In this document: piece after piece, positions 47,357-58,200 of the stretch
How the letters are laid out: each line of letters opens with the position of its first letter
How positions within the stretch are numbered: the stretch's first letter is position 1
Assembly: GCA_023238725.1 (NCBI GenBank)
Contig: CM041546.1
Location: forward strand, 18,405,992-18,469,991
DNA from: Scortum barcoo
Taxonomy: Eukaryota > Chordata > Actinopteri > Centrarchiformes > Terapontidae
Reading direction: 5' to 3'
DNA length: 64,000 nt
Position numbers and translations under genes: made by a program
The notes under the pieces: generated by a model
Told to the model about the DNA's origin: nothing
Database searches by the model: none
The model's input: only the letters and a program-made list of their open reading frames with translations

Positions 47357-47700
47357 TTAGTCTGAGGTTTGTTTCAATGACAACACGTGCCACACACAAA
47401 AAAATGCTGCATAACTTGTGATGGTTTTCTTCTGATCAGATCTGCAGATATCTGAGGAGCTTCTTGGCATCCAGTCTCCTTCCTTCACCTCTCCTGCCAC
47501 CCGAGGGCCCTTCAGCAATGACTGCTGTACGTCTGTGTTCTTCACTGAGTCAATGGTCCGCTCGGTCCGGATCTTCTCTATCCAGTCCAGCTGGGTCTGA
47601 AGTAATACAAGTTCATCAAAGTTGGCAGTAATCCAGAGTCCTGGTTGAATTTGCTCCAGCTCACTCTCCCTCCTATTCTTTATCTCTGGGGTCATTTCTG
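47357..47700 (-). pseudogene. NLR C-terminal exon fragment, copy 3 (best preserved)
   Basis: Open over 112 codons: MTPEIKNRRESELEQIQPGL, then LLQTQLDWIEKIRTER, DSVKN and QQSLLKGPRVAGEVKEGD. The match to the intact NLR's last exon (ELEQRRPGL, LDWVEEIRADR, DSVKN, LQSVLKGLQVAGKVDKEA) is clear. An upstream piece (about 47800-47890, NLTRLSFEGLLPPQ) may be an LRR remnant. No NACHT exon was found. It is a detached exon or partial gene; a functional product is unlikely. Confidence 0.72.
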
Positions 47701-47899
47701 ACTATGCTGACAGAGGAAGAAATAACCATTAACTTACACTAGATGTCAGTATGTTCACATGTTGTGACACTGAGCAGGAGACGGTCAGTCAGTGTTGTCT
47801 GAGAGGTGCGTTTGTGTTTCTGATCCTCCCTCTGCGGTGGCAGTAACCCCTCAAAGGAGAGCCTGGTGAGGTTATTTACTGTTGTCTCAGTGAAAGAAA

Positions 47900-48686
47900 T
47901 TCAAGAATTCCTTATCCTTTTTCTCTAAAATTCCTCATTGTCAGAGCTGATGTTCATTAGGTTCAAAGGCTAAACACAAGCAGCCTCACTTGATCATCAG
48001 ACCTCAGAAGTATAATTCGAAATAATGCTCATGACTCCGGGCATGCCATGGGATTATTCATCTTTTTCATTCTACCTGGGCTAAAATGAAATTCCCAACA
48101 ATCTATAAGTCATAATAAGCCTTTATTCCTACTAAGAAATTATACATTTATTAAAAAGGCACTATTATCTGAAATATTAAACTCACAGTTTTAACTCTCC
48201 ACATTGGCTGAGAAATATGGATTCAGGAGAAAAATAAACAAGCAACTTCTCCTGAATAAAGAATAGCCAGTAATTGGAATTAGCCAATGTAGCAAATGTC
48301 ATTCTTCTTTGAAAACACCATTAGAAACAGCACATGTATTAAATAGCTAAGAAATTACAATTCAGAAATTCAGTCTCACAGTGTGATGAGCCGTATAATG
48401 TCTGAGCATGGAGACATTTACATATTATTGCATTTGCCTTATGTACCTTAGAGAGAGGAACTCAATAACATTAACACCAGTGCTTTATTTTGTAATTCAC
48501 TTTGATGAATAGAAGCTTTGATCTTAACATCTGTCATTTTTGTGAGGCAGTCAGAGATACTAATTAGTCTACTGTGTTGTTAACATACATGACCCCTTCT
48601 GACAATGTAATATGATCCAGTGCATAATTGTTACCAAAACACCACTGTTACCACAAAAGTGACCATAGAAATGAAACAAACAAGTT
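47900..48686. other. no gene recognised; 3' side of gene C
   Basis: Partly a decayed copy of 22960-23350 (for example the word CATGCCATGGGATTATTCATC near 48040 and 23123). The rest is AT-rich and would include gene C's 3' UTR. No separate gene was seen. Confidence 0.45.
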
Positions 48687-51600
48687 CTATTTGTGCGGGA
48701 TATTTTTGTCTCTGAATTTAACCATGGCATATTCACTATGCGCTTCCTTCTTTGCATCCTTTCCATGCAAAATGTTGTCATATAGGCTTCCCATCTCCTG
48801 CGCACTGCTCACAAAATTTCTGCTGACGGCTGCCTCCGTGCACATCTCCTCCTCCAGGTAGGAACTAGCAGCACCAGATGGATTCCTGTCCCCAGAAAAT
48901 TTTCCCTTCTTAGCATTGCTCTTCCAATTTACACAGGTGTATATCACATCGCTGCCCTCTTCATTGTTCTTCTCTGCAACCTGTTGATGCCTCAGATGAG
49001 CATTTGGTTCAACTGAATTTCTCATTATATTGGTGTTGGCATAAATATCCTCTTCTGATGTGATAGGTACCTGAAATTGAACAAACAACGCAAAACATCA
49101 GTGATACACATATTGTGCCACATAATGCCTGTTTAATGCCCAAATTAGAAAACAGTCTGTACCGCACGTCTTTGTTCACTTGTCTGGCCCAGACTTGTTA
49201 CAGCTGTGCTGGTGCCACCTGTGCACTGACTCTGTGATGGGGTATGGCAGCATGTTCTCCGAGACCTAAAAAAAAAAAAAATATATATATATATATATAT
49301 TAATTTCATCTTTGGTTTTAGCCTGAAAGTGAGACTGGACAAATTCTAGCAAGCACTTCTGGAATAACTTAAATGATCTATATAATTGAATTGATGGTCA
49401 GCACTGATAAAATATTGCTGCCAGTTATTCTTCTTAAATATTTACATTTTCAAAGCAACATGAGACACATGACAAAACTCCAAAGAGGCAGAATCATCTG
49501 TGCTAAAGATAATCTAAAATGTGAAGTATTGATCTGCATAAGCACAGAGAAAATCACTGTTATCTGTTGTTATATTGTAATCTATAGTAGACTTGTTGGC
49601 CTTTGTGATTTTAAATAATTTGAAACTAAGATCTTTCTCACGAATTGTATTGATTATTTTATGTTCTCACAAAAAATTAATGTTTAAAAAAATGATTTGG
49701 GCTAGCTGGCCCACTCACAGAGCTTATAAAAAAGCTTTAACTGATTCTGATAACAGAACATGAAGCCAATATCTATACTAGAGTTAAATCAACGACAACT
49801 GAACTTGCTGTGTGGGATAAGTCTGAACATTCAGTGTTTCCCAAGCTGTTACCTACCTGACAACAAGCAGTAGTGCACAAATTAGTACTGCTGTTAGAAC
49901 ACAAATTGTGGTGACAAAGATCGGCAGTGCAGCTCGACCTAGACATTCTGTACGAGAGAGAAGAGATGATGAGTTTAGTAGGCATGAATATTTTTGGCAT
50001 TTTTTGGTCAAATATGTTTGGACGGTTTGCTGACTTCACTCTGACCTGAACGTATCGTAAATTGCCCCATGGACACCTCATTCTAAAATTAATGTAATGC
50101 TCTGAAATAATCCCATTACAGTCCTACATGTAAGTTGTGGTGGTTTTTTTTTCCAGTGCTTTTAACTGATAGTTTTTAAGTAGTCAATCAAACTTGTACT
50201 CAGCACAAAGACAAACCATGGCATTCTCCAGATGTTTGAGGCTCCAGGCTGTAGACATAAAATCTCTGAGTAGCAGATCCCAGAGAGTTTGAGCTGCGGC
50301 AGAGCAAGGTAGAAAGATCCCTCCATTGTGGCGGACTCACAGAGATGAGACTCAGACCTCTGTCATTTAGAGGCTCATTGGTGATTGCAACCTTGTCGGA
50401 GTGATTGACAGGTAACCCATCCAAATACCACTGTAAAGTGGGAGAAGGATTTCCGACACAGTCTCACAGGAACAGTTGAGCTGTGCTGCAGTTTTGGTGC
50501 AGTCAGAGGAGGACAAGATCTGTGGAGCAACTGTGATGAATGTAGAGAAGACAGACGAGTTAAGAGTCAAGTCATGTTTAATCAGAGCATTGACTGGGAA
50601 TGGGTCAGAGTCACTGACTAATAAATGTGTTTTTTTATATGTGCCTGGTTTTATGCATTAAACTTTTGAATCATGTGATACATACACTGAACGTCTATTT
50701 GACTGATGTTGGATCGTCCAGCTCCAAGATCATTTTCAGCTACGCAGAAAAGATGACCACTGTCTTTAAAGACTATAACCTTTAAAACAGCTCCAGTCCC
50801 CATGAAAGTCTCCTGACCTCCATCCGCTCTGTACCAGGTGTAGTTTGTTACTGCTGGGTTAGCAGTACTACTGCATGTCAGAGTCACAACGCTGTTCTCT
50901 GCTACTGGACCAGAGGGACTCACTGACACTGTGGTTCGTTTTGGTGAATCTGAAACATGACAAACATAAATATTATTGATATGTGTTACATTTCCTTTGT
51001 CTAATTTAAAGAATATTCTGTGGAGCAACTGTGATGAATGTAGAGAAGACAGACGAGTTAAGAGTCAAGTCATGTTTAATCAGAGCATTGACTGGGAATG
51101 AGTCAGAGTCACTGACCAATAAATGTGTTTTTTTATATTGTTGTTTTTTTTATATATGCCTGGTTTTATTCATTAAACTTTTGAATCATGTGATACATAC
51201 ACTGAACGTCTATTTGACTGATGTTGGATCGTCCAGCTCCAAGATCATTTTCAGCTACGCAGAAAAGATGACCACTGTCTTTAAAGACTATAATCTTTAA
51301 AAGAGCTCCAGTCCCTATGAAAGTCTCCTGACCTTCATCTGCTCTGTACCAGGTGTAGTTTGTTACTGCTGGGTTAGCAGTACTACTGCATGTCAGAGTC
51401 ACAGTGCTGTTCTCTGCTACTGGACCAGAGGGACTCACTGACACTGTGGTTCGTTTTGGTGAATCTGAAACATGACAAACATAAATATTATTGATACGTG
51501 TTACATTTCCTTTGTCTAATTTAAAGAATATTCTGTGGAGTAACTGTGATGAATGTAGAGAAGACAGACGAGTTAAGAGTCAAGTCAATTGGTTATGGAC

Positions 51601-52624
51601 GGTTAAGCTTGCAAGAATACAAGAGAGTTCAAATGGTCTTTTAAATATTAAAGTGCAACAGATCAATGTTAATATGGCAAATTTCACTGATAACCAACAG
51701 ACTGACATGAAATATTAAGTGTTAAACTTCTGCTATTGGCCAACTCAGTGCTGCCATCTTGCTTGACGTAGGTGGCAGTACAGGAGATTTCTTTTCCATG
51801 ATGGAGGTGAGAAGCAGTGAAGGTCAGCACAGAGGTCTTGACTTTGGTTTTGTCTGGTTTCTCCTGCAGTGTCTCCTGACTGTCACCCAGACTGGAGGTC
51901 CATGTCAGAGTTGGAGGCTGAGTTAGACAGGGAGCTGGAGCAGAGCACGTCAGATTCACCGAGCTTCCCTCCTTTGCCTTCAGTGTGGACGGAGTCAGAG
52001 TCGGTGTAGGAGGATCAGCTGGTAGGAAGGTACATTTGGATTAATCACAAAATAGAAAAAGCAGCACAATGTAATACTCAATGACTGGGTGAAAGTGGGA
52101 AAGAAAATGTGAAATTGAAAAGACAAAACATGAGAATTAAATATTACCTCTGATCAAAATATTCACCTCCTGAGAATCCTTTTTAAAACTAAACTTCAGA
52201 TCATTACATTCCAGTCTGAAGTAATATTCATGTCTGTTATCAAGAGCGATGTTATTCAGGGTTGTTGTGCAGTCTTTTTCTGTCAGGATTCCCCTCAGTT
52301 CTCCGTTTCCTTGTACAATACTATTGAACACAACATTTTCATTATTTTTATTTTTCCATATTGCTTTACATGTGTCATCTAAACCTCCTGCATCTTTGGT
52401 CGCTATATCAAAAGAGCAGGGGATGGTCACGCAGGATCCATTCAGAACTTCTATAGACTCCGGAGTAATGACTTTATACACCTGACACAGGGCACCTGAA
52501 ACATAAAAGACAAGTCTTTTAGAAGATATCTAGAGCACTGAGGCTGTTTTACTGCTGTAATGCCTTAATTATAATCACCTTTCAGCAGACATGCAATGAG
52601 AAGGAGATTCAGAGCTCCACTCAT
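48687..52624 (-). CDS. Siglec-like ITIM receptor gene C
   Basis: Best preserved Siglec here. Exons: signal 52579-52624 (MSGALNLLLIACLLK); V-set 52148-52495 (VLNGSCVTIPCSFD; F strand YYFRLEC with the sialic-acid-binding Arg); C2 51707-52018 (LTCSAPAPCLTQPPTLTW); C2 51201-51464 and its near-identical duplicate 50686-50949 (SPKRTTVSVSPSGP); C2 50217-50530; transmembrane 49857-49938; juxtamembrane 49163-49265; tail 48687-49070. Phases agree throughout except for a 2-base insertion near 50457 in the last Ig exon; without it the product is 704 residues. The tail has DVIYTCV, GSLYDNI and SEYAMV, three ITIM-like tyrosines, plus DIYANT. Expected role: sialic-acid-sensing inhibitory receptor of leukocytes recruiting SH2 phosphatases (family knowledge). 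It is closest to gene B. Confidence 0.88.
50501..51560. repeat. tandem duplication of one Ig exon plus introns (~515-bp unit)
   Basis: The third Ig exon of gene C is present twice, 515 bp apart, with its flanking intron. The first 20 or so bases of the following Ig exon and its upstream intron (CTGTGGAGCAACTGTGATGA) therefore recur as fragments at about 51017 and 51532. Phase is preserved, so the receptor simply gains one C2 domain compared with gene B. Confidence 0.9.
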
Positions 52625-52719
52625 CTTTGTGGGTCAGGAGAAGAAACTGGAGATTACAGGTGGAACATCCATCAAATGTGAGATTTCAGGTCTCAGACAG
52701 ACATACATTTTTGTTGAAC

Positions 52720-52721
<2 letters not shown>

Positions 52722-52763
<42 letters not shown>

Positions 52764-52775
52764 TACACATATATA
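52722..52775. repeat. (TA)n microsatellite
   Basis: A TA tract of about 50 bp in the first intron of gene C, with a few CA interruptions at the right end. Confidence 0.9.
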
Positions 52776-52789
52776 TATTTTGTTGAATA

Positions 52790-53526
52790 GTTGAATTTGA
52801 AAATTATACATTTTTATGTGGAAGAGGAAATAGAATGGATTTTAAATGATCTACTAGAAGGGTTGACAAGACCTCACACTCCCTCCCCTCCCCACCTTTC
52901 CTTTGTTTGTATCCCACTATAAGTATCTGTGCTTTTTCTGTTATCACTTGTGAGTCCTCATCCAGCTGAGCACACACTCGGTTGTCTGACAGCTCACCTT
53001 CTTGCAAGATTACATTAAAATATAAAATAAAAGACACTCTGGTTGGATCAATTCTCTTTATTTCCAGTACAGACAAAATATATTTATTCCACAACAGTAA
53101 TAATGACTTAATTCATTGTCACTGATCACTGATTGGATTAGAGATAAAAGTTGTCTTTTTCTCAAAAATGTTTCGGTGAACATGAACTGCTATGCAAAAA
53201 CAAAAAGCTGTTTGCAACACATTTCACAACGTGTTAGCCAATGTGACCACACACAACTTTTTTTAAAACAGAGAAATATTAGATAGTGATGAAAATACAA
53301 AAATAGAAAGTGATGTGCTAAAACAAACAGTGCCAAATCTAACAAACTTGTTTGCTTCTTTATTTATAATAATTTGTGATCAACTAATCACGAGTGTCAA
53401 ACGATGTCAAACACACACAATCAACTGCCTTCCTACAAATTTAAATATCAAAAAGTAAATTTCTCTGATCTCTCAGTGACCTTTTTATGTGTTTTTTGTG
53501 TTTTCGTGCTGGTTTTGATGACTTAC
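52790..53526. other. gene C first intron, nothing else recognised
   Basis: AT-rich DNA between gene C's signal exon and the donor at about 53525. No exon-like segment was seen; the frame at 52804-53094 lacks any domain. Confidence 0.5.
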
Positions 53527-53648
53527 GTTTTTATGTGGTCCGTTGTGCAGAAAGATAAAAGATGAGAAAGGGAAGTCCAGCTCTGTAGAAGTGAGACTGC
53601 ATTTCCAGAGAGCTTGTATACAAATTATTTTAAAATAAGGAACTTGCA
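53527..53648 (-). promoter_or_regulatory. gene C non-coding first exon and proximal promoter
   Basis: A donor (AAAAAC|GTAAGTCATC) with upstream words CATCTTTTATCTTTCTGC matches gene B's first exon (CATCTTTCATTTATCTGC then GTAAGTCATC). The ETS-like site of gene B (ACTTCCTCATTTTAAA) corresponds here to AGTTCCTTATTTTAAA, a weaker match. A retroviral-type LTR begins directly upstream at 53649. Exon start is inferred. Confidence 0.45.
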
Positions 53649-54323
53649 TGTTACGACCCGGGGTCATAGGATTGTGTTTTAATGTGTCTGTGTGAGTGTC
53701 TTCCTCAGTGTGTGATGTGTCTCTCCCTGCCTGAGGGAGGTGCTGTTTCTTTGTCCTTCCCCTCCTTCCCTCTTGTGTTTGTCTAGGTGGAGGCCTGTGT
53801 GATTGGAGGGAAGATCAGCGGGACCAGTTCAAAATGGGACCCCCGCCTATGCCGGCCGGCTGGCTCTCTCTCTCATTCATCCCCTACTCCTGACCAGACT
53901 GTGGTGTGCTGTGTGCTCCTGTTAAGAAAACTGTTGTGTCTGGTGCTGCACGTGTGCAGTGATACCACCTTTGAGTTTTGTTACTTATTTGATGCAGTCT
54001 GGGTTTTCTTGTAGGGGGGAGAAGCTATCTGTTTTATTTCCTTAAGTTTTCTCTTGTTTATGTTCAGGGAGGCAGGTAAGATACCTGTGTTTTATTTTCT
54101 TATTCAAGTAGGTAAGTTAGTGGATTTTTGTTTCTAGATGGTTTTGTTTGTTGTTTTGGTCCGTGCTCCCCCTGACACCTATAACCCAGTTTTTTTGTTT
54201 TGTTGTGAATGTAAATAAATAATTTGTTGGACTGCAATTTAGCTGGTCGTTCTTGGGAGTAAAAAGAGAGGGAGTCACACCCTTTATGTTGTGCCCCAGA
54301 TTCCCCTAGGCTGGGGCGTAACA
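53649..54323 (+). mobile_element. solo LTR of an LTR retrotransposon (Gypsy-like ends)
   Basis: A 675-bp element starts TGTTACGACCC and ends GGGGCGTAACA, the TG...CA termini with TGTTACG/CGTAACA inverted tips common in Ty3/Gypsy-type LTRs. It is flanked by a perfect 4-bp target duplication, TGCA (53645-53648 and 54324-54327). AATAAATAATTTGT near 54216 could be its polyadenylation signal. No gag or pol lies next to it and no second LTR was seen, so it is a solo LTR left by recombination. Orientation is taken from the polyadenylation-like signal. Confidence 0.85.
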
Positions 54324-54327
54324 TGCA

Positions 54328-55214
54328 ACAACAGTTCCAGTAGGTGTTTGGTTTCTGCAGCACATTTTCCCCACAGTTTTTAATAAACATGACATTGTAA
54401 AAACATGTAGTCACCTAACAATAGTGACCAATAGTTTTCCTTTTTAAATGAAAGGACATGGAAACAGTTAAGTTACTTTTTATCATCAAATAATCAAATC
54501 TCTTCATAGAGACGGAGAAAATGTCCATCCTAAAATATGAAAACTTAATTGAAGATTTCCCAGTGCCAATATTAATCAGTGTATTTCACAAACACCCAAA
54601 TGGAAATCAGGGTCATTAACATCCCATTTTGTTAAACTTTGGTGGTCTTGCTTCACATATCAAGTCTGCTGAATCCAACTAACAAAAAGTGCTTTCAGCA
54701 CTGTACACAGACATAAAGAATAAGAAAACCCATTCTTATCATTTAAAATATAATCATTTTAGTCCAAGTTTAATCATGTGGTTTCATGGTCTCTGAAACC
54801 ACGAGCAGAACATTATTTTAAGTGGTCCAGGGCAACCACCACCAGAGCTTCAAAACCTCAGCTGGACCCATGTTAGTGCCACACATGCGTAATAAACAAA
54901 GGATTATGCCACAGAAGTGGGACTAAAAAAAAGCAAATGAATAATTTTCTGTTGTGGACTTCTGAAACACATGATCACTTCAAAATCATGTTTGAAAGCA
55001 ATTTGCTTCAAGATTCACTGAAGTCAAAAAAATCAGGCTGATAGAACAATGTTAGACAAGATTTTTGAAACATTAAAGAGGATCCCTAACAGGACATTAG
55101 AATGAATTTGAATTCTTGTACATATTAAAGTCAGATAGTCAGCTGACTCATGGTGGATGCTATAAAAGACTTCAGATGGAGCCCAACCCTTACACACAGT
55201 TTGCTAATTTGTGG
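54328..55214. other. 3' flank of the NLR gene, nothing recognised
   Basis: No exon or RNA gene was recognised. The right part should contain the 3' UTR of the NLR, which is transcribed leftward. Confidence 0.5.
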
Positions 55215-58200
55215 TTATCTTCCTCCAATTGGATTTGTAGAACTCTTCAGCAACTCCACAATATTTGTATGGAGCTCCTTAGCTTTCTGCGCGTTAGCTT
55301 CTTTGTCCACCTTTCCTGCTACTTGGAGTCCCTTAAGGACTGATTGCAGGGCATCTGCATTCTTCACTGAGTCCATCTGGTCTCTGTCTGCCCGGATCTC
55401 CTCCACCCAGTCCAGGTAGGCCTGAAGTAATCCAAGGTCCTCTGCAAAGTTTGCAATAATCCGGAGTCCTGGGCGACGTTGCTCCAGCTCCCTCAGCCTC
55501 CTTCGCCCCACCTCTCCGATGTCATTCCCAACAATGCTGATATAAGAGAAAATAACCATCATTACTTTTCATTGTGACAAGACATTACCTTGCACTATAT
55601 GGCAGTGTTGTCACACATTATTACAACATACACATACAGTATGTGTATTACGACATTCAGAGCACAGAGCAAGAGTTGGTGTGTTTTATTCTTACGTTAG
55701 TGTCTTCAGGGAGGTGTTTTTACTGAGGCAGTTGACAATATTTTCTGTTCCTCGCTCTGTAATGCCAGTGATGTCAAGGTAGAGCTCCTCCACAGTGGTG
55801 TTGTGCTCCAAAGCGTTCCACAGCTCCAGAACTCCCTCTGGGCCCAGGTTATTGCCACACATGCTGTATTCATAAGCCGAAGCATTGTGTTACAGTAAAA
55901 TACTTATAGTACATGTCTAATGACTGATTCTGCAGTCTTTGAGCCAGAGGGGTCAGGGCATCTGCAGGTCTTAAAGTCTTAAAAAACAGTGAATTCAAAT
56001 CTATTAAAATGTCTTGAATTTCATTGATTGTGCATGCAGGAAGATTTCTAGTCCTGTTTTACTGCTTGAGTCTATGTAGTGTTAAGAAGTTCTACATAAG
56101 TAGTAATTAGGTGAACTTTCCAGAAACCCTTGAGTTGTAAACAAAAGAAACATGAAGTGTACTTGAATGGGACTTTACTGTTGTGAATATGTTTTGATAA
56201 TGCCTGTGATTTTCCTTCCATAATAATAAGTTAGACGACTTAATATATCCACATATATATAAAACCACTGAACCTTCTTAGCTCTAAACCCTTATAGTTA
56301 TACCCTACTGTATTTGTATATTCTACTGTATATCATTGTATATTTTACTGTATATTTGTATACATATTTGTGTATCTCTTCTAGCTGTATATTTCCTTGT
56401 TGTAAAATTCGTATTTAATTGTTTAATTTAAATTTAGGTCTATATTTATTAATCTATTAGTACTCTTGTACTATTATTTATTTCTATATTTTTATTCTAT
56501 AATCTATTTTCTATTCGTGCTAATATTCTTGAGCATTATTTGTTTGTAAGGAGCAAGAGATTTAAGAATTTCATTGGCAATGATTGCGTGATGTTATTGT
56601 TGTGAAATCACAAATAAATTCTTGAATCTTGAATCTTGAATATTTTCAAGGTGGTGTTATGATAGTTGAAATAAATATTCTTTCTTGACTTACAACAGCT
56701 TTTTCACTTGGCACTCATTTGATTTCAGAACTGCAGATTCTAAAATGGCTGCTTGCTTATCCAGGCAGTTGTACCTCAGACTGCAAAAGAACAGAAAAAT
56801 ATTACGTCGACATTGTTTTTAATGGTCCATCTCTCCACTTAACGGGCAAGGTCTAAAGATTGTCTCAGCACGCATTTTGTAGGAGGCAGAGATACCATGG
56901 AGACGTTGTCAGTCTATCATAGAGTTAACACACATACCAACAAGCATGCAGCATCCAAAGATGCAAGCTCCACATAGAAATGCTTTGGCCAGATAATTCG
57001 GCCAGCCAGGTAATTAAAACCCAGCCTTTTTATACACAACAATAACCATACAAATGGTTATTCTTATCTATATGACAGCTTATATAAAGTTAAATTTAAT
57101 AGTAGTTACTCACTACAGAGATTCACAGCGATGTAGGATTGGTCCCAGTCTGTTAAATCCTCTGTTTCCAATGTTGGAGTAGCCTAAGTTGAGCTCTTGA
57201 AGCTTATGTGGAGAGAACTGCAGCACATAGTGCATGGCTGCACAGTCTACAACACTTAGCTTCATTTTAAACAGGTTGAGTTTCTTGATCTCTGGCGCTG
57301 CTACGCTGGTTGCTTCCTTCATATGGAACTCCATCAGGCAGTGGAGAAGATTCAGGGCGGCCTGGTTCTCGAGCTCTCTGCCCTTAAACTGGTCTTGGAA
57401 CCACAAACCCAGCCTGGCTGGGATGCCATCCCCCTGCTCCATGGGGGAAAGAACAAGGCCATCTAACTGACCTGCCAGCCGAGCACGGAGCATTCCCATG
57501 AAGAAGCGTGTGAACATCTGGAGACTCTCCAGCTTGTCAGAGTTCAGATTGGTGTTTTGCAGTGGTTCGGCTGTGGAGGATGGTGGACATAGTCCAAAGC
57601 ACCAGAAGTCTAGACCTTTGATTATGTCCTCTAGGCTGAAGAGACTGATTGCGCAGTAAACAGCAGCCAGATGTTCTTGAACCGTCAAGTGGAAGAAAGA
57701 AAACATCTCCACTGTTTCCTCTTTGAGAGGCTGGAGGATGTGGCAGAGAAATGTACTCTGTAGGTCAGCCGGTGTGACACCATAGTTCTCCAAATCCGCT
57801 CTGTCAAACATGATCTTTTTCTGTAGAAGGTTTTCATAAGCGAGTTTTCCCAGGTTTTTCAGTTGTTGCTTTACCAGTGAGAGGACCTCAGATCTAGGGG
57901 TGCTTCTCTCTGCACTACCCTTCAGCGCGTGGTGTTTGATTGCTGTAAACAAGTAGCAGAAGTAAACCTCACTCACTGTTTTAGGAGGGTTTAGCTCCAG
58001 AGATTTTGAGCCACTAGCTTCTTGCTTTTCTGAAGAGAAGAACTCAGCCATAGCAGTGCAGATGATGTAGCAATAAAGAGGGATGAAGGATAGCACGAAA
58101 AGGCTGTCATTGTTTAAGATGTAATCATAGACTTTTCCAGCAACCTTACTGTCTTTGTAGAACTTGGTGGTATATTCCTTCACCTGGTCCTCCTCAAAGC

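Noticed and set aside
53787..54014. 75-codon open frame inside the solo LTR
   Set aside because: Non-coding LTR sequence; no retroelement protein motif.
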